Source of the DNA: Moringa oleifera
Lineage: Eukaryota > Streptophyta > Magnoliopsida > Brassicales > Moringaceae
Length of the DNA stretch: 64,000 nucleotides
Direction of reading: 5' to 3'
Assembly (NCBI GenBank): GCA_021397835.1
Contig: JAJFZO010000034.1
Span: 7,035,001 to 7,099,000 of the forward strand
Made by a program: the position numbers and the translations under genes. Under the pieces are notes generated by a model that was not told the DNA's origin, searched no databases, and saw only the letters and a list, made by a program, of their open reading frames with translations. Of this stretch, positions 35,601 to 48,029 are shown one piece after another (position 1 is the stretch's first letter; the number at the start of each line of letters is the position of its first letter).

Positions 35601-36200
35601 GGAGGTGTCTTAAGTTTGAATGGCATGAATAAACTTTTTGCAATCACTACCAAATTTATTCAAGATCTTTTTTTATAAAGTCTTCTTCATCCACTGAGGC
35701 ACTTAGTATGGCCAGTTCATCGACGCGGGCTTTAATGAATGAAAAAAATTAGTGACAGTCATGGTACCTTCAGTGAGTTTTTGAGTAAGTTTTTAATTTA
35801 TTTGACACAACCACGAGTTGGCTTGACATATGTATTTGCTAGAATAGTCCATGCTTCATGAGAAGTAGTGGCACAAGCAATTAATAAAATGAGTGTAAGT
35901 GAAATGAGTGTAAGGGATAAAGAACTAATGAGAGTATGATCAATCAATCTTGATGAACCTAGAGGTTGTAGCAAAATTTGGTGTGGTGGCATTGTTTATA
36001 GTGACAGTTTTAGGTGGGCATGGTTTGAATCCATTATATATCAAAAAAAATTATGACTAATGAAAAGTGCTTCAAATTGAACTTTTTATGAAAAATAGTT
36101 AGAAGAGGTAAATTTAAGAGAAGGAAAAATGTGTTGATTATGAGAAGTTGGCTTTCGTTCATGATGGGGAGAGTTGGTGTAACGTTTGGGATAGTCATAA
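32700..36200 (-). mobile_element. Decayed Ty1/copia retrotransposon
   Basis: On the minus strand the order fits copia. Gag is at 35798-36040 (SRLIDHTLISSLSLTLISL, ACATTSHEAWTILANTYVK). The protease site is near 35150 with SLWQLNSDASH, where the usual LDSGASHH has lost its active Asp, and MISDGTCLLI follows. Integrase is at about 34200-34340 (HFIDPPNAHEHNGYSERRHY, IVEIGLTLLSRDSLLTAFWS). RT is at about 33100-33420 (NGSIDRSKAHLVTKSFHETP, then FDVNNAFFQGWLSQNIFMAQ). Stops and frameshifts occur throughout and no LTR pair was found. The RNase H end appears truncated near 32700. Confidence 0.8.
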
Positions 36201-37700
36201 TGGTATATGAAAAGATTAAAAAAATTAATGAAAAAAAAAAGAATTACTCCGTTATCATATAGAACTGATATTCATGAAAATTATTTCTTTTATTAGAATC
36301 TACTGTTTAAATAATACACTTAACAAAATAGCAACTATATTTATTATTTTATATCATAAAATATTATTATTAAATATTCCGTATTTTTAAAATTTGAAAA
36401 TATGTTAGTAAAGATAATATTTATCAATATTATTTCAAAGTTTAATTACTAACATTTATCTTTAAAAAAACAATCTTTATATAAAATGGATCATCTTATC
36501 TACCTATTGATATAAATTATATTTACATTAATTTGTATCAATTAATAATCAACAAATCTTAAAATGATAGAGTTTTGAACTGATAACAATTTATAACTTA
36601 AATTTAAATGTAGCATAATATCAAAACATTGCTCATTTAGACTACCTCCTTAATTCTTTCTATAACGTCAAATGTCTGATTAGGCCTATATATATATATA
36701 TAGTTTTGTTATTAACTTTTCAATTTTCTGTGTTTTGTGAGAATATCTTGAAACAGAAAACTGAAGCATGTAATGGGATTAATGACTAAATCAAAAGAGA
36801 AAAAGTCTTTAATCAAAAAAATGTCAAAAAGATATCACATAAAACTTTTCTTTTTTTTTTTTCTTTTAACTTCTCAATGTTTGTTACATCCATTTTTAAT
36901 TATTTTTTTTATGATTTATACAAAAATTTAATTTGTAATTGTTGAAATGTGCACTTTATAAATTTTAATAAATAGGTTACCGTTATTTTAAATGATATTT
37001 TACATGTTGATTTTATCTTTGGGTTTACTTAAACTTAATAAAAAATTATTTTCCAAAAAGATTTTGTATTTGTTATGAAAAATTTTATCGTACAAAATGA
37101 TATCAATAAATCAATATAATGATATAATAATAAAAAATTACATAAACGATATATTGTATTAATAAATTTTATATTTTAAAATAATAACAAATATAATGGA
37201 TATAAATTTATTTTATATTATAGATTGATTTCTATAATTTCTATTATTGTTGTTAAAATTTAATTATTATTAATAATTGAAGTTTAATTTATGTATTTGA
37301 AGTACATAAAGAGATATTATCAAGAAAAAAATTATTTGAACAGAAAATAAAATTGTTAAATTCTTTCAACGAAATTATTTCTGCAAATTAATAAACATAA
37401 ATTATATTATGTAAGGTGTACAGACTCGTACAACAAAGAGAATAGCTAAATTAATCCTTATTATAATGCATTACACCTTCTAATTCTTTTTTTTTTTCCC
37501 CAAGAAAACCCTATAAGAAGAACTTACTATACTGGAGCAAACTCAACATATTCTCTTCAGTTTGTGGTACAAATATCTTGTATGCCTAGAAAATTAATTA
37601 AAACCATCTGGTGTTGCACCAATTTGACTGTTTCAACTTCATTATCATTATACTTCACACACTAATCCTCTATTTCCAGTGAGTTCTAATTGTTCTGTTG
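36201..37700. other. AT-rich intergenic tract
   Basis: Low-complexity A/T sequence with a short (TA)n at about 36688-36702. I see no gene. The last 20 bases before 37711 are the end of a subtilase-type intron. Confidence 0.45.
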
Positions 37701-37710
37701 ACTATGGTAG

Positions 37711-39355
37711 GGTCAATCAATGTATAGAGGAAAGGAGATTGGTTTCACTGGTTTGGTTTACCCAGAGAACCCAGGACTTTGCCCTACATTAGCTGGGTAA
37801 CAGAATTTATCATTGCATTTTGTACCATCACTTATAATTATTTAACAGAGTAGATATTGTCCACAATTCTCTGATGATTCTCTTTGGATTCATCTTTTTG
37901 TGGTGTATACCCCTATGGCAGAGTGCACTGTGGTCAAAGTTCCTATATTTCTGGCAGACTGAATTCATGTTAATCTAACATTGCAAAGCACATTAATTGC
38001 AGTGTTTGCGAGTTTCTTTCCTTCAGCGGGGGGGTAAGTAAAGTGGTTTTGTGCTTCACAACACTGACGGGGAGAAGTGCAGTAACCCTTGCAGCATCTG
38101 CTGTGAAGGCAGCTGGTGGTGTTGCGGTGATTGTTGCCAGAAATCCTATTCATGTGCTAGGCCCATGTGCCGATGACTTCCCTGCATTTCAGTAGACTAG
38201 GAGCTTGGAACCCAAATGCTCTTCTATATTCGTTCTACCAGGTATGGGATTGGTTTCAAACATTATAATCACAGATTAATTAGTTAGTGTCTGACTGTCT
38301 GATGGTGCTTTGTGGGCTCACACAGCTCACAAGTGGTAAAAATAAGCCCTGCTAGAACACTGGTAGGGAAGCCTGTGGCAACCAAGTAGCCACCTGTTCA
38401 TCAAGAGGACCTAGCTCCATTTCTCCATCTATTCTCAAGGTATGGTTCTCCTTCTGTTTTTTGCCAACTTTGTTTTAAGGGGACACAGTGAGCAGCAAAT
38501 GAAAAAAAATTCGTCGAGCCAAAAGTCAATTGATCATGCTTTGGTGGAATGCAGTCAGATATAGCTGCACCTGGTGTAAGTATATTAGCAGCCAGTACTC
38601 CTCTGGATCCCTTCATGGATGGTGGGTTTGCTCTGCATTCAGGGACATTCATGGCTATTCCTGTTGTCTCAGGCATTGTAGCACTCAAAGTATTACACTC
38701 TAATTGGTCCCCTGCTGTCATAGCATCTGCCATTGTTGCAACAGGATTCAATTACCATCCAATTCCTTATGGGTATCTTCTTCAGTTTGTAGGATCCAAA
38801 TTGACTGCAGAAATTGCAATCTTTGATATGTTGAAAGCAACTGGTTACTCTTTGTCGTAGCATGGAAGACTGATCCATTCGGAGATCCTATCTTTGCTGA
38901 TGGGTCCTCTAAGAAGCTGGCTGATCCATTTGATTATGGAGGTGGCCTTGTGAACCCAAACAAGGCAGCAGAACCTGGGTCTTGCATGTGACATGGGAAC
39001 AGAAGACTACATCCTCTGCATGCGTGCTGCCCGTTACAATGACTCCTCTATCTCTCAGCTTGTGGGAAATGCCACTATCTGACCTTGGCCTAAGCCTTCT
39101 GTTCTGGATGTGAATCTATCTTCAATTACCATTCCAGATTTACAAAATTCAGTCACTCTCACTAGAACTGTCATGAATGTTGGCCCTATCAAATCGAAAT
39201 ACCGAGTCCTGATTGAGCATCCATTTGGTGTATCTGTAGCTGTAAAGCCTGATGTTTTGGTTTCCAGCCTAACTTGGACAGGTGGGGTGCATAATGTGAC
39301 AAGTCCTATATCTGTGAAAACACAGATCATTGGATTCTACACTGATGACAACTGA
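37711..39355 (+). pseudogene. Subtilisin-like protease (SBT3-like) pseudogene, C-terminal two thirds
   Basis: Exon-like blocks on the plus strand start with EIGFTGLVYPENPGL (37711-37796). Next is the PA-domain region KVVLCFTTLTGRSAV and AAGGVAVIVARNP (38003-38240), then KISPARTLVGKPVAT (38327-38440). The catalytic region is IAAPGVSILAASTPLDPF and GTFMAIPVVSG (38555 on), followed by [20 protein letters not shown] and the fibronectin-like C-terminus (39110-39355) ending FYTDDN. It is broken several ways. A stop lies at 38193-38195, frameshifts occur in the second and third exons, the catalytic Ser of GTSMATP is Phe, and some 28 residues are missing before LTWTGGVHN. The signal peptide, inhibitor I9 domain and the Asp and His parts are absent. 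The family acts on extracellular proteins, but this copy cannot. Confidence 0.88.
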
Positions 39356-42300
39356 AAGATTATCCACTTCAATAAATAACTATCGAGTTGATCATGACGA
39401 ACAATTATGATAAATGAGTGTAACAGTCAATTTCTAAGTATGGACACTCATTTCATAATTCTGAATGAAAATAAAGTTCTCTCATATTACTTGAAGAATC
39501 AAACTCATTTCCATAGATTGCTGCAGTCTATTTTGGAACTGCATGTGAGAAACGAAAGCAATTCATCATATCTCCATGGATAGATTTATAATAGCAGTAA
39601 AAGAAAGCCAAATCTGTTCTACAACTTTTTTCTTGACAGGCTAGCAAAGGACACCCCTCTTCTTGCTCCATCATGATTTAGCCATCAGGAAAAGAAATTA
39701 TGCTCATGACATGTATAAAGGGAAACAGTTTGCAATGGCTGATGGCTCAAAAAGTTGTGAAATGAATGGTTAAAATGTCTACTGTCAAGACTACTGTTTT
39801 GGAGCTATTCTTGGCTCCATTATTGTTATTCTCATTATCTTAATCATTTTCTGAGAATTATATGGATTCATGCAATAATATCTTTTTCCTGGAAAAAGCG
39901 ATCTCATTAATAAAAATAGAGAAAAAGAAAGAAAAAAAATTGGGATTACAACCTCTCAACTGGGCTTTAAATTGAAGAAGATGCGATGAACTGGTATCAA
40001 GCACATTCATCATCAGTTATCAAGATCATCTGAAGGTAACCCCTCAATGTAACCGCACAGGAAAACCAGGTCGAGGAGTATGTATTGTCAAAATAACTCC
40101 AGTAGCGTCATCAGCTTCAACAAGTTTGGACCAACAATAATATTTTTTACATAACAAATGAGGGAGAAATCTCTTGAAGTGCCATGCAGATGATCCACGA
40201 AGATGCATAGTCACTATAGTTTTGTACCAAGCCCACATAATACTTTTAGTTAATTGATGATGACAAATATCAGATGCATTCAGACATCTATAACAAACTG
40301 AGCAAGTTGACCCAAAAAAAGGCTAGGGATGAGTAGATAAAGCAATCATGTCAATATTTCAACACAGAGTACATATAATTTGCTATATATCCTTCTTGCT
40401 TTGATATGACTTACACCAGGCAGTCTCACTCAAGCATCTTTCCCTTTTTCCCAGAAAAGGAAGATGTTCCATCCCTTAAGCTCTGTATAAAAGTTATGCT
40501 TTCATCATATTTCTTGACATTATGATATAGTCATTGATGCTGGGATGTCTAACTCACCATTCACTGTTCATAACTCAAATTCAGTGAATACAGAAAACCA
40601 ACCTGCCAGTGTCAAGTTCATGGATACCAAATGCAGTTACAGAAGAAGGCACAAAGAAACCACTTGCCAGCAATTCTTGTGTTCTTTTGCCTTCAGTACC
40701 TTCTTCAAGTCTCTCTTGTATCTGCCATGGCCACATAGAGAGTGAGTATGATGCAACTTTAACTTCCAGGTCTTGCATTCTTTCTCTGGCACAAATACTT
40801 AATACAGGAAATGTTACAGGTCTACATTCTTTATATGGGAGAGAGGAAGTATGAAGAGTCAGCATTAATTAAGAAGTCCCATCATGAAATGCTTTCAGCC
40901 TTGCTTGGAAGGTATTACTTCATATTCATGCTCTCCCACATAATAATCCTAAATGTTGATAGGAAATGCACTAATAGATAAAACAATCAAATCTTTCATC
41001 ACAGAGGAACTGATTACTTCTCTGTTAGCTGCTGGTATGGATTCCTACATGCGACCTTATCCTTTTATTGTTAAACCTCTATTGCTATTAGATTTTTTTC
41101 AACGTTTTTGAATTTTTATTTAATTTTTTTGATTTGATTATTTATTTTCTAACTTTATTTTTTTCTTACATTTGTTTTCATTTTTTTGGAATGATAATTT
41201 TCAAACTTCTAATTTTTTTTATTAGAAGGTTTACTTTACAGCAACTCTGAAGACTAAAGCTTCTTTTAAAATGGATGTTACAAATATTTTGCAAGCAATG
41301 ATGAAGAAGGACCAATATCAAAAAAAATTGTGCTATCCAAATAGGAACCGATTTTTTCAACTTCTTTTATATTTTCTTTACTTTGCTAATGTCCTTGATA
41401 AAATTATTTATTTTCTAATTTTTTTCTTACACTTAATTTCATTTTTTTTTGTACGTTTTTTTAAAGCATGATAAGTTACAAACTTCTTTTTTTTTTTGCT
41501 TAGAGAATTCTTATTGTTATTTGGCATTAATTTTATGTTCTTGTAGCTTATATATCTTGAGTGCTCATTTGCTAAGGTGAAGCTAATTATAAGCTGGAAT
41601 GGCTGAGGTTGCATCTTACTGTGCTTACATGTCAATTGGTAAAACTTGCTCCTGAGATGTGGAAGCCAGAGTTGATTTGTAAGCTTGCTTTATTTTTCAA
41701 AACCTCATTGTCCGTTGATTGATTATTTTTTAGTGGCTTTCTTTATTTTTAGTCCTGATCATGTTAGAGGACACATAGTAATAATACCATTTTTTCACCA
41801 GCAATGGGTGATAATTCAACACTGGTTGCTATTGGCAGCATTTACGGTGCCAAAGTGAGGGTATATGAAGGCCAAATCTACTCATATAATTCCTTGTGAA
41901 AGGAAAGAATATGCCGATGATGGATGGGCCTTAATTTTTTTCACTTTTAAAATTTTTAAAGCTTTCCACTACCAAACCTGATTTCGTAAGACCTAAAATT
42001 GATTTATTAGCTCTTAGCTTACTTTGTATGATTTTCTACTTATACTTGCAGACAGATATATCACTTTGTATCTTTCATCTGATTTATGGAAGGATGCTCT
42101 AGATATGTAAGAAATTTAAAATAATAAACTTCGTTCACACTATTATTTCTATTTATTTGGAAGGGACTCAAAGCATTTGCTTATGCAAAGTATTAGACCT
42201 AAACTTTTTTTGCATTTTGTTCAAACTTTATTTTTTCAATTGGATAGGGTATTTGTTTTTTCATTTTTATTTTTTTTATGATTAGTCTATTTCCACGTTT

Positions 42301-42619
42301 GAGATAATTCAACCTTTTAGTCAAACTGTTGATGAAAAAAGCTTCATTCAACTCGTGTTATGCATCTAACTGTATAACATGTTGAGAATTTGTATCATAT
42401 TTTCTTACCAATTGTCCATTGCCTTATAATCTATTAGTTTATACTTACATTTTTTACTTTACTGCAAACTTTTGCAATGATATTTCCTTCTGTTAGATCA
42501 CATTTTTTGGTTAACTAGGTATTTGGATGTGCTTAATTGTTTGCTAAACATGTATCATCTGTAAGCAAAGGAATCGACTTCGAGCATACCTTAATAAAAA
42601 AAAAATGTGGTGCATGCAA
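39356..42619. other. Intergenic, mostly featureless
   Basis: No recognised gene. One odd open stretch lies at 40581-40865 (separate entry). T-rich tracts dominate 41050-41520. A block at 41590-41900 has some codon-like composition (LAPEMWKPELI, MGDNSTLVAIGSIYGAKVRV) but no assignable family. Confidence 0.35.
40581..40865 (-). pseudogene. Unidentified coding-like fragment
   Basis: A 94-codon minus-strand frame has balanced, coding-like composition in its middle: KVASYSLSMWPWQIQERLEE, TEGKRTQELLASGFFVPSS and VTAFGIHELDTG. The stretch is less AT-rich than its surroundings. I do not recognise the family, and see no splice partners nearby. It may be an exon left from a decayed or captured gene, or chance. 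Confidence 0.25.
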
Positions 42620-43140
42620 GGTGTACATATAATTATTTAATCAATATTTTAAAAAATAAAATAAAAAGATAATTTAAAATTTTATTCTATTTATTTAAAA
42701 TTAAATTAATTTTAATTTTAAATTTTAAAAATTTTTATACTATAAGTATAATTACTAAACATAAAATATTTTTTATACAAATGACTATTATGACTTGACT
42801 TGTGACAAACAAAATATAAGATAAGCAAAAATCTTGTATGATAACTAAAATTACTTTTATAGTTTTTATTTGATTATCATCACCATTGCATCATCATCCC
42901 ATTGAATCACTGTCACGTAAAAAAAAAAAAAAGTGACATAAAATGTGAGATTATCAAAATATCTTAAATAAAAAATCTATAAATTTTTTAAAAATAGTAT
43001 CTTAAAAATTATAGTACTTTAAAGTTTTACATAAATAAAGTAAGAGAAACAAGATCACATTTAATTTTTACAAAGCCGTGTGCACCAATGTTTATCACTC
43101 ATAATTTTAAGTTCCCTTTTATTGAAGTTTTAACTAATAT
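42620..43140 (-). repeat. Copy of a dispersed repeat, inverted relative to 58370-58865
   Basis: Read on the minus strand, this segment follows 58370-58865 over about 500 bases. Shared blocks are ATTATGAGTGATAAA with GTGCACCAATG beside it, TACTTTATTTATGTAAAACT-like sequence, and the GTGACA...GATGATG core. Also shared is TTAGTAATTATAC-type sequence before an AT-rich tail. It has no coding content. It is likely a non-autonomous transposon family; ends are not resolved. Confidence 0.65.
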
Positions 43141-43296
43141 ATTTTAAATTTTTCTTCTTTGATCAGATCCTCTATGTTAGTAAAAAGATATTATTATAAT
43201 TAAATAAATTAATAATTATAATTTATTTATTTTTTATTATATTAATATAATAAATTATATTAAAAAATTCACTATAAAAAAACGGGAATTCTGCAG

Positions 43297-43681
43297 ACAA
43301 GATTTCTGTTAAAATCTGTTGTACCGTTGAAGAGCTGCTCCGACTGACAGTGCCCCTTCCAATGGGCAGGGATGGGCCCAAGTCCTTCATCATTGAATAC
43401 CTCTGACTCTGGCCATACTCCTGGATCATGAAAACTTTTAAGGATTGTGGGTGTGTATGTTAGCCTTGTGTGTGTATGCGTGACAGAGAGAGACAGAGAC
43501 GGCGACAGAGAATGAGAAAGAAGAGGACCTGTGTCCATGAGGCCAATGATTATCCCGTCGCGCATGTTGGTGTCATGTAGAAGATTGGTGGGAGAATAAG
43601 AGGAGAGATCAAGATTATCCCAAGTTCCCGTTCGCAGTGAATGGTAGTGATTGTGTGTGACATGAACAACTCCAGGCAGCT
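43297..43681 (-). pseudogene. Subtilisin-like protease fragment with the catalytic Asp (third copy)
   Basis: The exon 43681-43529 reads [18 protein letters not shown] and [19 protein letters not shown], which includes the catalytic Asp (DTG). A GT-AG intron follows, and the next exon from about 43438 reads [20 protein letters not shown] and [10 protein letters not shown]. Phases across the intron agree. Similarity stops at about 43300 after TTDFNRN, where AT-rich DNA begins, so the piece is truncated. It lies downstream, on the same strand, of a copy that holds the later domains, so it must come from a separate gene copy or a rearrangement. Confidence 0.82.
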
Positions 43682-43959
43682 CTGAGGAGATAAAATTTAT
43701 CATAATAGCTCTAATCAAGTCTATTGGTTGTGAAAAACAATACTTGATGAAGTAACTAACAAAGAGTATTTGGTTATTCTTCTCTTTCACATGAAGTTGT
43801 GAGAAAGTATTGTAAGTTTTGACTATCTAACCATGCATTATGCAGTTCAAAACTCAGGATCAGATTCAACGGTGATAGTTTTAGTTGGAAATGATTGATG
43901 AATTACTGGATTCTAGTTTCTTCAAATGATGGTGATCTCATAGCAAGTTTATACTGTGA

Positions 43960-45990
43960 CCAGTAAGAGAATAGGTGTACCAGTAGTGACAAGTGCAGAT
44001 TTAATTGCTCCAGGAGACCACTCAGGGTGCAATGTGCTTTGAGTAGCGCCACAATGCCAGAGACATGAGGAGTTGCCATTGAAGTTCCCAAGTGCATGGC
44101 ATATCCACTATCCATGAATGGATCGAGGGGAGAAGTAGCAGCTAATATGTTTGAGCAAGATGCAGCTATTTCTGGCAGTGAAAGATCACAATTATCCCAG
44201 AATAATTTAATGAGAAGCATCATATTCGAGGAATGAATTCAACTGTAGCTAGTTCAGACTTTAAGAGAGAATTTATAAAAGTAACCATGCATGCCTATAT
44301 ATGGACCTGTTTTTTTTCATGTGATTCAGGATACATTATGTCAGCCTAAACAAAATATCCTTTCTTTTTTGGGATCAAAGATCCCTTCAGTTAAAAGGGA
44401 ATAAAATGAATTTTCTACCAATTCAGTCTGTTTCAGGCAATATGAATTTAAATTTAAATTTAAATTGGGACAATAAGATAGTATTACATTTTGCTTGCCA
44501 TACTTTCTCCAAGAATGTGTAGGAGTCTTACATTTTGCTTGCCATACTTTCTCCAAGAATGTGTAGGAGTCTTTAACTCTTGATCTGGTCATCTAAAATT
44601 GCTAGCAACTCTGGCAGTGGTGTGCCAGATTTAATTTAAGTCTGCTGGTTGACAGAACCCTAGGGAGTATTCAGCATGAATCTGAGCTGCATCATGCACC
44701 AGGGAGCCTGCCTAGATTGATGATATTTCGGTAGTTATTCACTTCTGAGCTGTAGAATGTACCTTGTGAATTGCTGGTGCAATGGAACTAGGCCTTCTTG
44801 ATGAAAAGAAGGCTACCTTGGCTGATACAGGCTTGCCCACTAACGTCTTTGAAGGGCTCAACTTTACTGTGGGAAACTTGTGTGCCCCAATTCAAAAACC
44901 ACTCTATAAGGATTACCAATGATCCAGTATGATGGCCGTTACGTCAGGAACGAGGACAAAAACACATTGCTACAGGGACTCAGGGCATCACTAGGATTTT
45001 TGGCAATAATCAATCCAATGCCACCTGCTTGCACAATTGCTGCGGTGGCATTGGGTGAAAGAAATTGACATATACTGCAAATAGATAATTAAACAATTGG
45101 ATCACAATTGGATTTCGAAAAGTAAGGATATGGTTACCCTTTAGAAATAAGGTTTAATCCTGTAGTCTCTGGATATATCAAGCCGGTAAAACCAATCTCA
45201 TTTCCTGTAAACATGGCTTGGCCCTCGAAAATTATACCAAACAATGGACAACTGCATTATCGTGCAAGAAAATTCTGGCACAAACTGCCCCTATACCTAA
45301 CTAATGTCTAATACCGAAATTTTCATAGTGAAAAGAATACCAGTGAAGTTTTATTGTTTCCTAGAGTAATGACTGCAGGAAATGCTCAATCCATGGTGCT
45401 TGCTGCAACAGTCAAAATCCATTGTGCAGTATGGTCTATTGTCTGAGCTGAAGGTCCATCATTTCCAGCTCCACAAACAACAGTGATGCCCCTGGCCATA
45501 GCGTGAAAGGAGCCGGTAGCAATTCCATCTCGTGCATCAACATCTGAGAATAGAGGAATTGAGGATCCAATTGACAGCGACAATCCCCATTATGTATGGC
45601 TTCATCGAAGGCTTTCAGTTTATCAGCCGATGCACATTGCCCTCCAAGAACATTCCAGCATACCTTGTATATAGCTAATCGAGCATGTGATGCACGACCT
45701 CTTACAGTGCCGTGACCAAGGCCTTTAGCTAACATTGCTCACAAAATAACCAGCTGCTGTGCTGGATGTATGTGTGCCATGTCCATGTGCATCTCTTGGG
45801 GACATGCACTCCTGGTAGTTACTTTTGTTCAGTGGCTGTCCGTATTCAGCAAGGAACCCATCAATAAATCAACGGGCTCCAATGATTTTTCTATTGCAAT
45901 GGATTTTTTCCATTGAATCTGCTCCCAGATTCACAAGCACCCTTCCAGTTACCATATGTACCATATAGCTTCGTTTCTCCAGAGTGTTTC
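43960..45990 (-). pseudogene. Subtilisin-like protease (SBT3-like) pseudogene, second copy
   Basis: From high to low coordinates: IDGFLAEYGQPLNKSNYQE, then PRDAHGHGTHTSSTAAGYFV with the catalytic His (about 45740-45820), then [20 protein letters not shown]. Next are [20 protein letters not shown] and [17 protein letters not shown] with the oxyanion Asn, then GNEIGFTGLIYPETTGLN (about 45170-45215). A PA-domain piece (AAIVQAGGIGLIIAKNP, 45000-45060) follows, and finally ATSPLDPFMDSGYAM and GTSMATPHVSG with the catalytic Ser kept (about 44050-44160). Frameshifts break the reading near 45590, in the 44800-44930 block, and just after LLKA near 44030. The start and the fibronectin-like end are missing. 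Confidence 0.88.
44487..44573. repeat. 43-bp tandem duplication
   Basis: TTACATTTTGCTTGCCATAC with TTTCTCCAAGAATGTGTAGG occurs twice in a row, virtually identical. It lies between exon remnants of the second subtilase copy, with an AAATTT-rich run just before it. Confidence 0.93.
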
Positions 45991-46537
45991 TATGAATAAT
46001 GATGACATGACTACTTGAAGAACAAGGATGTTTGTTATTAGACTAATAAAAATTTAAAATTTTTTATGGATATTAATTTCACATTCTCATAAGCTTTTCA
46101 TTTGTTTTATTAGAAGTCATAGAGAGATAAATGAAAAGGAATGCTCGAGGATATCGATAACATTTATATCAGCCATAGGAAAATGAAATAGGAAGAGTAA
46201 GCTAATGTATTGGGCAATTAATTTGGAGACAGTATTTATAATTTTTTATCGATTGCAATGCTTTCTTTCAATTCCAATGAGAAAAACATTTTATTTTTGA
46301 ACTTTAAATTAGATTTTCATTCTAAATTTGATGGATATTAATTTTTTAGGGGTTACAAAGCTTTTTACTAATTCCCATGCAAAGAAAACTCTTCATTTTC
46401 ACATTTTATATCATATTTTCATTTCAATTTTGATAGAATAGTTAATTAATGAATTGATATAAATGTCAAGAGAGGTGGATGTTTGACTCACAGTTGTATT
46501 GGGTATTCTTTACATTGTTACTTCTATATTTTACATT

Positions 46538-48026
46538 ATGAACCTACAGTTGCAATTAAGAGAGTCAAATTCAACTTTCAACTTAGAAAAAGCAGTGTGC
46601 AATCATGGTTTTTTCATGATGGCTCCCAATATATGGAATCCTTCTACAAAATCATTTGAGAGACCTTTACGGCTCTCAAATGACTCTTTCTCAGTAAATG
46701 TTTCTATCTCACACCCTTCCAACTGTGATTTTCTCATTATTCAAGTGCATTGCATTGACAATCTATCCCATTTGGATCGACGAGTTGTGCTGGTAACTCT
46801 CTCTCTCTCTCTCTCTTTCATTTCAGTGAGAACAACATATATGTGCATAATCTTGTTTATGAATTTGGGATACCAAGGAACAAGTTGCAAGAATGTTGAG
46901 GATATCAAAGAAGGATGAGAAAGACGTGAAGGAGTTTCAAAAGGTGCATGTGATAGCAAAAAGAAGAGGTTTTGGTCGAATTTTTCGATCACCTTCTCTC
47001 TTTGAGGATGTTGTCAAGTCTATCCTTCTTTGCAACTCCACGTAAGTTATCAATTTTACAGCTTTCTACAAAATGGTGTCATGCCTACAAAAAAAAAAAA
47101 GTTTTCTACTCTATATGTTTCATTCTAATTTGTTTAATTGACTTCTACATAGAATTATGGAGTGCCATTGTTTTGTATGTTAATATATATATGCTTTATG
47201 TTGTTATTTACAGAAGTTAAGTCATGTTGGTAATAACATTTTCACAAATAGGTGGGCAAGGACATTGGATATGGCAAAGCGTCTTTGTGAACTTGGATCA
47301 AAAGCAGCAAATAAGAGATTGAATAAATCAAAGAAAAATAGAGATGCCAAGCATATAACAGCTCAAACCATAAAGAATTTTCCTAATGCGAGAGAACTTG
47401 CTGGTCTAAACGAAGATTTTCTAAAAGAGCATTGCAGGCTTGGGTATAGAGCAAGTTGTATTCTTGAACTTGCTAAAATGGTTGAAAGTGGAAGACTTAA
47501 TCTTGATGAGTTAGAAGAATTAGAATGTGGCGTGTCAGTACGTGAAAGATTGATGAAGATTAAAGGTGTTGGGTCTTTTACGTGCTCGAATGTACTGATG
47601 TGCATGGGCTTTTATCAAAATATTCCTATAGACAGTGAAACCATAAGACACTTGAAGAAGGTATGGAACCATTTTTTTTATCTGATTAAAAATAGAATTA
47701 TTGTATTTTGTATAATGATGAGTTTACTCATCCATTGTTAGGTGCATGGCATGGAGGAATGCTCTAAGCGGACGGTTGAAGAAGATGTTAAAGCAACATA
47801 CGATAAATATGCACCATTTCAATGTTTGGCATATTGGTATTACTTTTATTCGTCTGTTACTAATGATTATAATCGAAAACTCATACGTTAAATAGGATGG
47901 GTGACTTGTGGTTTTTGTTTTAGGTTGGAGCTAGTGGAGAATTATGAAAATGAATGCGGAAAATTGAGCGAGCTCCCAAGGTCTGAGTATCACTCTGTAA
48001 GTGGAAGCATCCATGGAAGAAAATGA
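46538..48026 (+). CDS. HhH-GPD family DNA glycosylase-like protein, 5 exons
   Basis: Exons 46538-46792, 46878-47041, 47252-47660, 47742-47836 and 47924-48026 have GT-AG borders and matching phases, giving 341 residues with no stop. The N-terminal part has FNLEKAVCNHGFFMMAPN and WNPSTKSFERPLRL, as in the plant family related to OGG1/AlkA. The middle has GRIFRSPSLFEDVVKSILLC. The helix-hairpin-helix is at about residues 241-260 (KIKGVGSFTCSNVLMCMGF), and the conserved Asp sits in PIDSETIRHL (about residue 267). The Lys used by bifunctional glycosylases (GVGxK) is Phe here, so no lyase step is expected. Likely role: removal of damaged or modified bases from DNA. Start ATG 46538 is the best fit to homologues; the frame is open upstream to about 46499. 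Confidence 0.87.
46798..46818. repeat. (CT)n run in intron 1 of the glycosylase gene
   Basis: About ten CT units directly after the donor site. Confidence 0.85.
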
Positions 48027-48029
48027 ATG

